The notes: generated by a model from the letters alone, not told the origin. Shown: positions 49,555 to 57,418, counted from the stretch's first letter. The stretch is DNA of 64,000 nucleotides from Streptomyces tateyamensis (GCF_003205575.1 NZ_PYBW01000081.1:1-64000); one strand, 5' to 3'. A program made the numbers and translations.

Positions 49555-50273
49555 CAGGAGCTCCCGGACCCGCTCGGGCTGGGCGAACCGGCCGGTGCGG
49601 CAGCGGCCTTGGGCGCCAGCAGGATCTGGAACCGGCCGGCGGCCGCCCAGTTGGCGAGCCGGGTGGCGTCGGCCACCGGCACCGCCACGTCGATCACCTG
49701 GCTGTCCCCGCCCTTGCCGAGCTGGGCCACCACCGCGTTCATGGTGGCGCTGGAGCCGACCGCGCTCTGGTCGCCGATCAGCACGATCTCGATGTGCTGG
49801 CCCACCTGGAGTCCGGCAGCAGGCAGTTGGGCGGTGTGCACCGGCAGGCCGACCTCCTGCATGCCGGGCTGCACCACCACCGCACCGGTCACGTCGCTGG
49901 CCAGCAGCAGGGTGCCGCGGTGCAGGTCGGTGGTGGCCCGCAGGCCGACCGCCCGGTTCAGGTCGGCGGCACTGATCGGGGCCAGCGCCGGATCGCTGGA
50001 GATCCGGGCCACCACCAGGTCGTTGGCGGTGATCGGCTGCCCGTACGGCACGTCACGGGCCAGCGCCAGGACGGCGATCCGCTGCCCGGTGCTGTTGTAG
50101 AGGACCGCGCCGCCCAGGCCGCCGGCGGCGATCAGCGCGACCGCCATGGCCACCATGCCGGGCCGGCGCCGCCGGGCCCGCAGCGAGCGCGTGGGCGCGA
50201 CCGGGCGCGCCTCCCCCCGCCCGGGCGCGACGGGCGTACCGAGGGTCGGCGACGGGACGGTGCGGTTCTCCAT
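49554..50273 (-). CDS. SAF-domain protein, CpaB/RcpC-like
   Basis: The 239-residue protein has a short basic head, one membrane helix (PGMVAMAVALIAAGGLGGAVLY, about 38-60) and an SAF domain outside (IAVLALARDVPYGQPITANDLVVARISSDPALAPI...GTLLLASDV, about 68-135), as in CpaB/RcpC of Tad systems, thought to bind peptidoglycan or the pilus. ATG 50273 has GGAAAGG upstream. It overlaps cpaE by one base and follows the secreted-protein gene after 69 bases. Confidence 0.82.
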   Translation of the reverse strand: MENRTVPSPTLGTPVAPGRGEARPVAPTRSLRARRRRPGMVAMAVALIAAGGLGGAVLYNSTGQRIAVLALARDVPYGQPITANDLVVARISSDPALAPISAADLNRAVGLRATTDLHRGTLLLASDVTGAVVVQPGMQEVGLPVHTAQLPAAGLQVGQHIEIVLIGDQSAVGSSATMNAVVAQLGKGGDSQVIDVAVPVADATRLANWAAAGRFQILLAPKAAAAPAGSPSPSGSGSS

Positions 50274-50342
50274 CGGACGTTCGGCCTTTCCTGACGTTTC
50301 CTGGCGGACTGACGGTCTTTCGGATTCTGCGCTGACGGTAGG

Positions 50343-51386
50343 TCAGTTGAGGACTTGGAGCTGGTTGACCTGGACCTGGACCGGCGCTCCGGAGACCCGG
50401 AAGGTGATCCCGTCCCACCCGGTGACCCCCGTGTTCACCGTCCACACCTCGGTGGCCACCACCCAGAACCCGCCGCCGGCCATCGCGGAGGCGGTGGGCT
50501 TCGGCGCGGTGCTCGGCGGGGCGCCGCCGGCGGGCGAGAGCTCGCCGAACCTGGCCACGCAGGCGTCGGCGGGCGGGTGGTTGCTGTCGGACTGCCCGGG
50601 CACGAACTGCGTGCCGGGGCCCTTGCCGCCGAGACAGGTGACCACCTTCTCCTTGCCGCCCTCCTGGTAGCCCAGGTCCCAGTCCACCTCGGTCAGGGTG
50701 GCGGTGGCGGTCACGCTGATGGTGTCCAGGTTGACGGTCTGGCTCTGCGGCCCGACGTTCATCGCCAACTCGGCGTCGTTCTTGCCGCGCTCGTACCAGA
50801 GCCAGGCGTCGGTGCCGACCAGGGTACGCCCGGTCTTCGGGTCGACGTGCTCGATCGGGCGGGCGAACTGGAGCTTCTTGATCGCCATCTGGGCCACCAG
50901 ACCGGGCGTGGGAGCCGGGCCGCCGACGTAGGGCGGCTTGTCGATCACGTCGGTGAAAGCCGCCTGCGGGTTGTTGTTCGCGTCGTAGCAGGTGGCCATG
51001 TAGACCGAGCCGAGGGTCTTGCCCTGCCAGAGCGGGTCCCCGGGATTTGGCTGCGGGTCCAGTGCCTGGAGGTAGCACCCGGCGTACTTGCTGGTCGTGT
51101 CGGTGACGAAGTACCCGCGGTCCGGGTCCCAGCACGGGTAGTCGACCCCGTGCCAGGTGCAGGGCTTGGCCGGGCCGCCGCCGCCCCCCGAGCCGCCGCT
51201 GCCGCCGCCGGTGGTGCCCGGCGAGCCGCTGCTGCCCGGCTGGTCGATCTCGATGCAGATCGCCAGCACCACGCACTGGTTGATCCCCCCGGTCGGGCCC
51301 GCCGCCTGCGCCGGGATGGTCGCTGCCGCCACCATCCCGCCCGCCAGCACCAGTTGTCCCGCCCGGCTCAGCATTGTCCTCAACAT
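50343..51386 (-). CDS. Secreted protein of the Tad operon, unknown function
   Basis: The 347-residue protein has a signal peptide (MLRTMLSRAGQLVLAGGMVAAATIPAQAAG) and a Gly/Ser linker, then a Cys-containing globular part (six or more Cys, for example CTWHGVDYPCWDPDRGYF, YAGCYLQA, VTCLGG, ACVARFG) and several beta segments ending in GWDGITFRVSGAPVQVQVNQLQVLN. I do not recognise the fold. The place in the operon, after the lipoprotein gene (7-base overlap) and before the SAF gene, suggests an external part of the Tad apparatus or its cargo; this is inference. Confidence 0.7.
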   Translation of the reverse strand: MLRTMLSRAGQLVLAGGMVAAATIPAQAAGPTGGINQCVVLAICIEIDQPGSSGSPGTTGGGSGGSGGGGGPAKPCTWHGVDYPCWDPDRGYFVTDTTSKYAGCYLQALDPQPNPGDPLWQGKTLGSVYMATCYDANNNPQAAFTDVIDKPPYVGGPAPTPGLVAQMAIKKLQFARPIEHVDPKTGRTLVGTDAWLWYERGKNDAELAMNVGPQSQTVNLDTISVTATATLTEVDWDLGYQEGGKEKVVTCLGGKGPGTQFVPGQSDSNHPPADACVARFGELSPAGGAPPSTAPKPTASAMAGGGFWVVATEVWTVNTGVTGWDGITFRVSGAPVQVQVNQLQVLN

Positions 51387-52057
51387 GTCCGGCCCGCCTC
51401 ACGGTTGAACTCGAACACTTTCCACAAACCGGCATTGATCCGCAGTACCGCCTTGGCCCGATATCGGGTCAGGTGCTGCGGTGCGTCCTTGACCGACCCG
51501 GTGGCCGGATCACTCTGGTGCCACCCGGTGACATCCACGCAGTCCTCGATCACCGCGCTCTGCGGCGAGGCATTGAGATCGACCGAAGTGACCTGGGGGG
51601 ATATCGCCGGCTGGCCGGTCATCACCAACTTGGCGTCACGCAGCCCGGCCAGACTCTGCAGCACGTTGGCGAGCGCCAGACCGTTGGAGTACACCCGGAC
51701 CTGGGCCCCGTTCGGGTCCTCCCCGGAATACGCCTTCACCTGCGCCGCCCACCAGTCCTGATAGGTACTCAACACCACCCGGCCGACGGCCTGCTCGGCC
51801 CCGGCGGTCGGCGCCGGAGCCCCCCCGGCCGTCGCGCCGCCCGTCCCATTACCCCCACCGGGCGCCGCGGAATCACCCGGCGCCGCGGAAATCCCCGAAT
51901 TCACCGAATCCCCAGTGGCACCACCGGCACCACTGATCCCGGAAAGGTGCTGGGCGCCGCCCGCCTGCCCGCAGCCGGCCACCGGAAAAAGGATGAGTGG
52001 AACCACCGCACCGACCCAGAGCGCCCGCAGGCGTGACACAGCCCCGTACCGGCCCAT
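51380..52057 (-). CDS. Lipoprotein of the Tad operon
   Basis: The 225-residue protein has a lipoprotein signal with lipobox PVAGC ending at Cys29, a Gly/Ala/Ser/Pro-rich linker (to about 95) and a C-terminal domain (about 100-225) containing VLSTYQDWWAAQVKAYSGEDPNG and VIEDCVDVTGW, a pattern seen in many actinobacterial surface lipoproteins with a NTF2-like cone fold. ATG 52057 was chosen, with AGGTGGGG upstream. The stop overlaps the start of the next gene by 7 bases. It may be a surface anchor for the Tad system. Confidence 0.75.
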   Translation of the reverse strand: MGRYGAVSRLRALWVGAVVPLILFPVAGCGQAGGAQHLSGISGAGGATGDSVNSGISAAPGDSAAPGGGNGTGGATAGGAPAPTAGAEQAVGRVVLSTYQDWWAAQVKAYSGEDPNGAQVRVYSNGLALANVLQSLAGLRDAKLVMTGQPAISPQVTSVDLNASPQSAVIEDCVDVTGWHQSDPATGSVKDAPQHLTRYRAKAVLRINAGLWKVFEFNREAGRTC

Positions 52058-52140
52058 AGCCCCACCTAGTCGCGATTGCCCGACAGCTGGCCGAAGTTGG
52101 CAGAAAAGTTCCGCCTCGAGTGAACGTGTTGGCCCTGACC

Positions 52141-52989
52141 TTAGTCGGAAGCCGGATCCGTTGGGGCGCTTTCGCGCCAAAGGACAGCCAACAGTTCTTC
52201 GGAAACCGACAATCCGGCCAACGCCCCCCGCACGGCGGCCCGATTGCGCAGCCGCAGCCGACCACCCGAGGGGGGGACCAGCAGGCGGGCCTCGGTTCCT
52301 GACGCCAGATCACCCCAGGCCAGTTCGGCCGCCACGGCCGGGTGCGTCTCGGCCGGCCCGACACTGGCCGGGGCGCCCGGCACCCCGCGCTCCAGCACCC
52401 GCCCGAGCGCCCAGCTGAACGAGCCCTCGGCCCCCGGCAGGATCGCCGAGCGCCCCCGCCGCCCGCCCGCCCACGGCCCGACCCGCCCCCACAGCGGCAC
52501 CCGCGAGTGCGCCAGCAGCTCGGCCGCCCCGTGGTCCCCGCTCGCCAGCGCCTCCCACACCGGCGGCGCCGCCACCAGGTCCACCAGCAGCAGCGACTCC
52601 TCCTGCCCGCCGTGGACCATGGTCGACACCACCCAGTCCCAGGCCAGCCCGCGCCGGTAGGCGTTGTCCGGGGTGCTGTCGGCGGTGACCAGGGCCAGCC
52701 GGCGCCCGCGCGGATCCAGCACCAGCTGCCCGAGCAGCGCGACCACCAGCCAGCGCCCCTCGCGCCGGGCCGCGTCGCGCAGCACCGTGAGCATCGTGTT
52801 GGCGTCTGCCCGCGGCGGCACCACGCTCACCCGGCTGGCCCGGTTGCCCGCGTCGAAGGCCACCGGCGGCAGCGCCTGGGCCAGCACCTCGGCCCCCCGG
52901 CCGGCCAGCGCCGAGCCGCCGAAGCCGCGCTCCGGCCCGCCGTCCGCCCCGATCAGGACCAGCTCCACCCCGCCCGACGTCTCCACCAT
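52141..52989 (-). CDS. Caspase-fold-like protein heading the Tad operon
   Basis: The 282-residue protein resembles the first half of the protein at 34449-35954: TMLTVLRDAARREGRWLVVALLGQLVLDPRGRRLALVTADS...RRGLAWDWVVSTMVHGGQEESLLLVDLVAAPPVWEAL, a strand-helix order like a caspase/CHAT domain. The His-Gly of real caspases is replaced (LLGQ) and no Cys stands after the DLVA strand, so it should have no protease activity. ATG 52989 follows AGGAGGGG at good distance; an open frame continues upstream without family features. It starts 83 bases ahead of the lipoprotein gene, all minus strand, and is the likely first gene of the operon. Confidence 0.6.
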   Translation of the reverse strand: MVETSGGVELVLIGADGGPERGFGGSALAGRGAEVLAQALPPVAFDAGNRASRVSVVPPRADANTMLTVLRDAARREGRWLVVALLGQLVLDPRGRRLALVTADSTPDNAYRRGLAWDWVVSTMVHGGQEESLLLVDLVAAPPVWEALASGDHGAAELLAHSRVPLWGRVGPWAGGRRGRSAILPGAEGSFSWALGRVLERGVPGAPASVGPAETHPAVAAELAWGDLASGTEARLLVPPSGGRLRLRNRAAVRGALAGLSVSEELLAVLWRESAPTDPASD

Positions 52990-53153
52990 GCCCGCACCCC
53001 TCCTGAATGGATCCGCCGCCATCGTCGCACTGGATCCGGCGACTGGACCCCGTTCTTCCGCTACTGCGCAGCTCTTGTTCATCCGCTGCTCCGCGGTGCT
53101 TCCGGGACCATGGGCCCTACTGGCCGGCCCGCTCGGGGCGCACCATCGTCCCT

Positions 53154-53606
53154 ATGGACCAGGTGGACCGTATCGAGGAGCTGGACGAGGCCGCGTGCCT
53201 GCGGCTGCTCAGCACCGTGCCCATCGGACGGGTGGTGTACACCGAGCACGCGCTGCTGCGGGTGGTGCCGGTGGCGTTCCAGGTGGAGCCGGGCGGCCGG
53301 CTGGTGCTGGCGCTGCTGCCCGGCTCACCGGTGCTGCGGGTGCTGGACGGGATGGTCTGCGCCTTCCAGGCCGACCGGCTGGACGAGCACAGCCGGACCG
53401 GCTGGTCGGTGGTGGTGCACGGCACCGCCGCGGTGGTCCGCGACCCGGCCGCCCACGCCGAGCTGCTGCGCAGCGGCCCGCGCAGCTGGGTGACCGAGCG
53501 CGAGCCGGTCTTCGTCCGGCTCACCAGCGAGCTGTTCACCGGCCGCCGGCTGCACCCGCCGGCGGTGCGCGACCCGCTACCCCACGGTCAGGTGACCGGC
53601 GAGTAG
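53154..53606 (+). CDS. Pyridoxamine 5'-phosphate oxidase-family flavin-binding protein
   Basis: The 150-residue split-barrel protein matches the small PPOX group: MDQVDRIEELDEAACLRLLSTVPIGRVVYTEHALLRVVPVAFQVEPG...VVCAFQADRLDEHSRTGWSVVVHGTAAVV, in which the G-R-V-x-x and the W-S-V-V-V-x-G segments form the FMN or F420 cleft. Such proteins reduce small molecules or bind flavin; the substrate is unknown. ATG 53154 was chosen by the family start; the ribosome-binding site is weak. It is divergent from the Tad operon and followed 46 bases later by a MaoC-type gene. Confidence 0.83.
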   Translation: MDQVDRIEELDEAACLRLLSTVPIGRVVYTEHALLRVVPVAFQVEPGGRLVLALLPGSPVLRVLDGMVCAFQADRLDEHSRTGWSVVVHGTAAVVRDPAAHAELLRSGPRSWVTEREPVFVRLTSELFTGRRLHPPAVRDPLPHGQVTGE

Positions 53607-53652
53607 GGCTACGCTCCGAGCCAACCAGCCCTGCCCCTCGAAGGAGCGCAGC

Positions 53653-54105
53653 ATGACGGAGTTCGCCAGCCTCGACGAACTGGCCGCAGCGGTCGGCACC
53701 GAGCTCGGCACCAGCCAGTGGCACACCGTGACCCAGCAGCAGGTGGACCTGTTCGCCGAGGCCACCGGCGACCACCAGTGGATCCACGTGGACCCGGAGC
53801 GGGCGAAGTCGGGCCCGTTCGGCGGCCCGATCGCGCACGGCTACCTGACCCTGTCGCTGATCCCGCTGCTGGCCAAGGAGTGCTACAGCGTCGGCGGCGT
53901 CCGGATGGCGGTCAACTACGGCTCGGACAAGGTCCGGTTCCCGGCGCCGGTGCCGGTGGGCACGGCGGTGCGGGCCACCGCGGAGCTGCTCTCGGTCGAG
54001 GAGGTGCCGGGCGGGCGGCAGGCCGTGGTCCGGTTCTCCGTGGTGAGCGAGGCGAGCCCGAAGCCGCACTGCGTGGCCGAGACGATCACCCGGTTCTACC
54101 TCTGA
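53653..54105 (+). CDS. MaoC-family hydratase
   Basis: The 150-residue hot-dog protein is an (R)-specific enoyl-CoA hydratase-like enzyme: QVDLFAEATGDHQWIHVDPERAKSGPFGGPIAHGYLTLSLIPLL is the R-hydratase signature, with Asp and His of the GDHQWIH and GGPIAHGY motifs as catalytic residues. It hydrates trans-2-enoyl-CoA to (R)-3-hydroxyacyl-CoA or acts on a similar substrate. ATG 53653 follows AAGGAG. It may be co-transcribed with the PPOX-type gene. Confidence 0.9.
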   Translation: MTEFASLDELAAAVGTELGTSQWHTVTQQQVDLFAEATGDHQWIHVDPERAKSGPFGGPIAHGYLTLSLIPLLAKECYSVGGVRMAVNYGSDKVRFPAPVPVGTAVRATAELLSVEEVPGGRQAVVRFSVVSEASPKPHCVAETITRFYL

Positions 54106-54152
54106 GCACCGGCTGACGCGCGGTCGGCCCGGGGCACCGCGCTGCGGGAACG

Positions 54153-54268
54153 GACCTGACACGGCAGCACACCAAGATCCGACCTGACGCGGCACCACGA
54201 ACCGGGACCGGACCTGACGCGTCAGTACACCGAGGTCGGACCTGACGCGGCACCGCGAACCCGGGCCT
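54153..54268 (+). repeat. Two-level tandem repeat, 2 x 58 bp of 28+30-bp units
   Basis: Four units starting with GACCTGAC (54153, 54181, 54211, 54239) follow each other at 28, 30 and 28 bases. Units 1 and 3 are alike, and 2 and 4 are alike, so the array is a 58-base dimer repeated twice. A worn half-unit (GGCACCGCG-like) lies just before. It occupies the gap between the MaoC-type gene and the metallo-hydrolase gene. Confidence 0.7.
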
Positions 54269-54408
54269 GATCGGCGGATCCACCGCGCCGGGGCCGGTTC
54301 GGGCCGGTAGTCTCCCGATCAGGTGTTGATCGTATTCGAGCGGGCCCCGGCGGCGCCGGGTGCCCGCTCGGTGTGGTGCCGCTGCCGTCCCCGCTCCTAG
54401 GAGGTGCC

Positions 54409-55674
54409 GTGTCCGGCTCCGTCCCCAGCGCGTCCCCCGTCTCCCGGCTGCGCGAGCTGGCGGCCGCCGGCTGGCGGCGGGTCCGCACCGAGGCGTTCGG
54501 CGCCGAGCCGACCGGTGCCCGGCTGGACCGGATCCGGCGCAGCCCCCAGTTCGCCGACGGCGCCTTCCGCAACCCCGTGCCGACCCGTCGCCTGGTCTAC
54601 GAGCGGTCCCCCTTCGAGGTCACCCGGGCCCAGCTGTCCGGGCCGCGCGAGCGCCGGCTGCCGGCCCGCCCGATCCCGGTGCACCCGCTGAGCTCGGCCG
54701 AACTGGCCGCCGCGCCCGCCTCCGGACTGCGGGTCAGCTGGCTGGGGCACGCCACCGTGCTGGCCGAGCTGGACGGGCGCCGGGTGCTCTTCGACCCGGT
54801 GTGGAGCCCGCGCTGCTCGCCGTTCCCCGGGATCGGCCCCAGGCGGCTGCACCCGATGCCGATCCGGCTGGCCGACCTGGGCCCGGTGGACGTGGTGGTG
54901 ATCTCGCACGACCACTACGACCACCTGGACATGACCTCGATCCGGGCGCTGATCGGCAGCGGTGCCCAGTTCTGCGTCCCGCTCGGGGTCGGCGCCCACC
55001 TGGAGCACTGGGGCGTGCCGGCCGCGCGGATCACCGAGCTGGACTGGTGGGAGTCGGCCGAGGTGGCCGGGCTCACCCTGACCGCCACCCCCGCCCGGCA
55101 CTACTGCAGCCGCGGGCCGCGCACCAGCACCCACTTCCTGTGGGCCTCCTGGGCGGTGGCCGGGGCCGGGCACCGGGTCTTCCACAGCGGGGACACCGGG
55201 TACTTCGCCGGCTTCGAGCGGATCGGCGCCGAGCTCGGGCCGTTCGACCTGACCATGGTCCAGGTGGGCGCCTACTCGCCGTTCTGGCCCGAGGTGCACA
55301 TGACCCCCGAGGAGGGGGTGCGGGCCCACCTGGACCTGCGCGGCGGGCTGCTGCTGCCGATCCACTGGGCCACCTTCAACCTCGCGCCGCACCCGTGGGA
55401 GGAGCCGGTCGAGCGGACCCTGGCGGCGGCCCGGGAGCGGGGCGCCGAGGTGGTGGTCCCCCGGCTCGGGGTGCCGTTCGAGCCCGCGGCGGCGCCTGCC
55501 GCGGACTACTGGTGGCGCGCGGTGACGGCGCTGCCGGTGGGTACGCCGGCCGGGCAGCCGGTGGGTGCGGAGCCGGTCGGTGTGGAGCCGGTGGCGCCGG
55601 TGGGCGCGGTGCCGGCCGCGGTGGTGCCGGACGTGGATGTGGACGTGGACCGGGAGGACGGGGTGCCGGCCTGA
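54409..55674 (+). CDS. NAPE-PLD-like MBL-fold metallo-hydrolase
   Basis: The 421-residue protein is a metallo-beta-lactamase-fold hydrolase of the NAPE-PLD/YfhI group: LRVSWLGHATVLAELDGRRVLFDPVWSPRCSPFPGIGPRRLHPMPI, the zinc motif ISHDHYDHLD, HYCSRGPRTSTHFLWASW, HSGDTGYFAGF (Asp ligand) and LLPIHWATFNLAPHPW (His ligand). NAPE-PLD relatives split N-acyl phosphatidylethanolamine, but bacterial substrates vary. A Val/Pro/Asp-rich tail follows (about 385-421). I chose GTG 54409 because AGGAGG stands 4 bases upstream; the frame also opens at 54373. Confidence 0.87.
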   Translation: MSGSVPSASPVSRLRELAAAGWRRVRTEAFGAEPTGARLDRIRRSPQFADGAFRNPVPTRRLVYERSPFEVTRAQLSGPRERRLPARPIPVHPLSSAELAAAPASGLRVSWLGHATVLAELDGRRVLFDPVWSPRCSPFPGIGPRRLHPMPIRLADLGPVDVVVISHDHYDHLDMTSIRALIGSGAQFCVPLGVGAHLEHWGVPAARITELDWWESAEVAGLTLTATPARHYCSRGPRTSTHFLWASWAVAGAGHRVFHSGDTGYFAGFERIGAELGPFDLTMVQVGAYSPFWPEVHMTPEEGVRAHLDLRGGLLLPIHWATFNLAPHPWEEPVERTLAAARERGAEVVVPRLGVPFEPAAAPAADYWWRAVTALPVGTPAGQPVGAEPVGVEPVAPVGAVPAAVVPDVDVDVDREDGVPA

Positions 55675-55688
55675 GCCGCTGTCAGGTC

Positions 55689-55726
55689 GACGCAGGTTAC
55701 TGAGCGACCGCTCAGTAACCTGCGTC
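55689..55726. promoter_or_regulatory. 18-bp-arm inverted repeat upstream of tesB
   Basis: GACGCAGGTTACTGAGCG (55689-55706) and CGCTCAGTAACCTGCGTC (55709-55726) are perfect arms with a 2-base centre. The core TTACTGAGCG/CGCTCAGTAA looks like TetR-type operators (TTACTGA-type half sites), but the long stem could also end the upstream gene. It lies 14 bases after the metallo-hydrolase stop and 36 bases before the tesB start. Confidence 0.6.
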
Positions 55727-55762
55727 ACTGTAGTCCGGACCACTCTCTGTCACTATGGCGCC

Positions 55763-56659
55763 GTGACCGACGCCCCCGCCGCCGACTTCCTCGACCTGCT
55801 GCACATCGAGGAACTCGACGAGAACCTGTACCGCGGCCAGTGCCATGCCGGCGCCCCGCTGCGCGCCTTCGGCGGCCAGGTGGCCGCCCAGGCACTGATC
55901 GCCGGCGGGCGCACGCTGGAGCCGGGCCGGCACGTGCACTCGCTGCACAGCTACTTCGTGCGGGCCGGCGACCCGACCCGGCCGATCGTGTACCAGGTCG
56001 AGCCGATCCGGGACGGCCGCTCCTACGCCACCCGCCGGGTGGTCGCCGTGCAGCGCGGCGAGGCGATCTTCACCCTCTCCGCCTCCTTCAAGCGGGCCGA
56101 GGAGTCCGCCGGCGACCGCCAGCGCACCATGCCCGAGGTGCCGGGCCCCGAGGAACTGCCGGACCCGTTCCCGGCCTGGGCCGCCGCCGACCCGGAGGAC
56201 TTCCGCAAGGCGGCCGCGTTCCGCTCGCTGGACATCCGGTTCATCCCGCCGGACGCGCCCGGACTGCCGCCGCAGAGCCCCGGCGTGCCGCAGCAGTTCG
56301 TCTGGCTGCGCACCGGGACGCCGCTGCCGGACGACGACCCGCTGCTCCAGGTCTGCGCACTGACCTACCTGTCGGACCTGACACTGGCCTCCACCACCGC
56401 GCTCCACCTCCAGCCGCACCGGTTCCAGCGCAACGAGCCCGCCAAGATCCAACTGGCCTCGCTGGACCACGCGATGTGGTTCCACCGCCCGTTCCGCGCC
56501 GACCAGTGGCTGCTCTTCGCCCAGCGCAGCCCCTCGGTCTCCGACGGCCGCGGGCTGGCCCTGGGCGAGTTCTACGACCAGCAGGGCACCCTGGTCGCCT
56601 CGGCCGTCCAGGAGACCCTGCTGCGCGAACGCCGCCCGGCCGCGCCCCGGCAGGCCTGA
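55763..56659 (+). CDS. tesB: Acyl-CoA thioesterase II
   Basis: The 298-residue double hot-dog thioesterase splits acyl-CoA to free acid and CoA. Markers are GQCHAGAPLRAFGGQVAAQALIAGGRTL at the N-terminus, SLHSYFVRAGDPTRPIVYQVEPIRDGRSYATRRVVAVQRG in the first domain and LDHAMWFHRPFRADQWLLF...SDGRGLALGEFYDQQGTLVASAVQE in the second, as in TesB. GTG 55763 was chosen by family start. The inverted repeat just upstream may let an acyl-sensing regulator control it. Confidence 0.94.
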   Translation: MTDAPAADFLDLLHIEELDENLYRGQCHAGAPLRAFGGQVAAQALIAGGRTLEPGRHVHSLHSYFVRAGDPTRPIVYQVEPIRDGRSYATRRVVAVQRGEAIFTLSASFKRAEESAGDRQRTMPEVPGPEELPDPFPAWAAADPEDFRKAAAFRSLDIRFIPPDAPGLPPQSPGVPQQFVWLRTGTPLPDDDPLLQVCALTYLSDLTLASTTALHLQPHRFQRNEPAKIQLASLDHAMWFHRPFRADQWLLFAQRSPSVSDGRGLALGEFYDQQGTLVASAVQETLLRERRPAAPRQA

Positions 56660-56695
56660 CGGGGTCGATTGACGGGGTCGGCTGACGGGGCGTCG
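56657..56695 (+). repeat. Three 13-bp tandem units at the tesB stop
   Basis: TGACGGGGTCGAT, TGACGGGGTCGGC and TGACGGGGCGTCG follow each other from 56657; the first TGA is the tesB stop codon. Confidence 0.65.
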
Positions 56696-56830
56696 GGCAG
56701 GGTGCCTGACGGCGCCTCACCCAGGCGGGTGAGGGTGCGTTACACTCCGTTCACCTGGCGTGACGGCAGGTCAGTTCGTGTGCCATGCTGACAGGCGCTC
56801 TGTCTCCTCGGCTCGAAAGCGGCCCGCCCC

Positions 56831-56986
56831 ATGTCCGTCCAGACGGTCGCGCCCGGCCTCGGCCACCCCGGCATCAACAACGCCGGCACGGCGACCACGC
56901 CGGCCGGCACCCGGTGCGACTGCCGCCCTGCCGTGCTGCTGCCGATCTTCTTCTACGGACCGGCCATGCTGCGCCGCCGATGCTGA
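56831..56986 (+). CDS. Small protein (51 residues), unknown function
   Basis: This frame, ATG 56831 to TGA 56986, was found by reading the gap after tesB. Only 3 of 51 codons end in A or T (CCT, GGA, CGA), as expected of real genes here, so it is likely translated. The peptide has a Thr/Gly/Asn-rich first half, a CDC motif (Cys29, Cys31), a hydrophobic stretch (VLLPIFFYGPAML, about 35-47) and ends in RRRC. I do not recognise it. No good Shine-Dalgarno is visible. It could be a small membrane-bound peptide or a precursor. Confidence 0.5.
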   Translation: MSVQTVAPGLGHPGINNAGTATTPAGTRCDCRPAVLLPIFFYGPAMLRRRC

Positions 56987-57187
56987 CCGGGCACCGGCCG
57001 CCGCCCGGCCGGCCCGCCCCAGGGGTGCGCTAGCAGCTCGCTAGGGGGTCTCAGCTGCGGCGCAAGGGGCGCACTCGACGCTGTACGCGCCTTCTCGCGC
57101 CGCATGATCCAAACTGCCGCGTCTCCCCTGGCCGGCGTTCACCCGTGTGTAGTCATCGTTTAACAACCGACTGGAATGCTCACCATC

Positions 57188-57388
57188 ATGGACGAATCGC
57201 TCTGCCCGACCCGCCCGCCGGGTCCCGACCTGCCGCCGGACGCCCCCAGGTTCCCGCTGCCCAAGCGGCACCGCCGGATGCTCGCCTGTGCCGCCGTGGC
57301 CGCCTCCGTCGCGCTCGGCGCCTTCGGGGTCGCCGCCACCGTGGAGACCGTGCAGCAGCGGACCGTCGTGGTCAGCGCCTCGCACTGA
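57188..57388 (+). CDS. Small single-helix membrane protein
   Basis: The 66-residue product (ATG 57188; ATG 57176 adds 4 residues) has a Pro-rich head (PTRPPGPDLPPDAPRFPLPKRHRR), one membrane helix (MLACAAVAASVALGAFGVAATV) and a short polar tail ending VVSASH. Third codon positions are mostly G or C. The gene is preceded by an A/T-rich segment (CATCGTTTAACAACC, 57146-57160) that suits a promoter. No function can be assigned. It is convergent with the JetA-JetB-like gene. Confidence 0.6.
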   Translation: MDESLCPTRPPGPDLPPDAPRFPLPKRHRRMLACAAVAASVALGAFGVAATVETVQQRTVVVSASH

Positions 57389-57418
57389 GGCACTCCTGTC
57401 GCACCGTCAGCTGTCTCG

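Noticed and set aside
54153..54268. CRISPR array
   Set aside because: The units are contiguous with no unique spacers, they vary in sequence, and no cas gene is in the window.
57041..57385. Minus-strand frame of 114 codons opposite the small membrane protein gene
   Set aside because: Codon use favours the + strand frame, which also has a membrane helix and a plausible start; the antisense frame has a low-complexity Gly/Arg composition.
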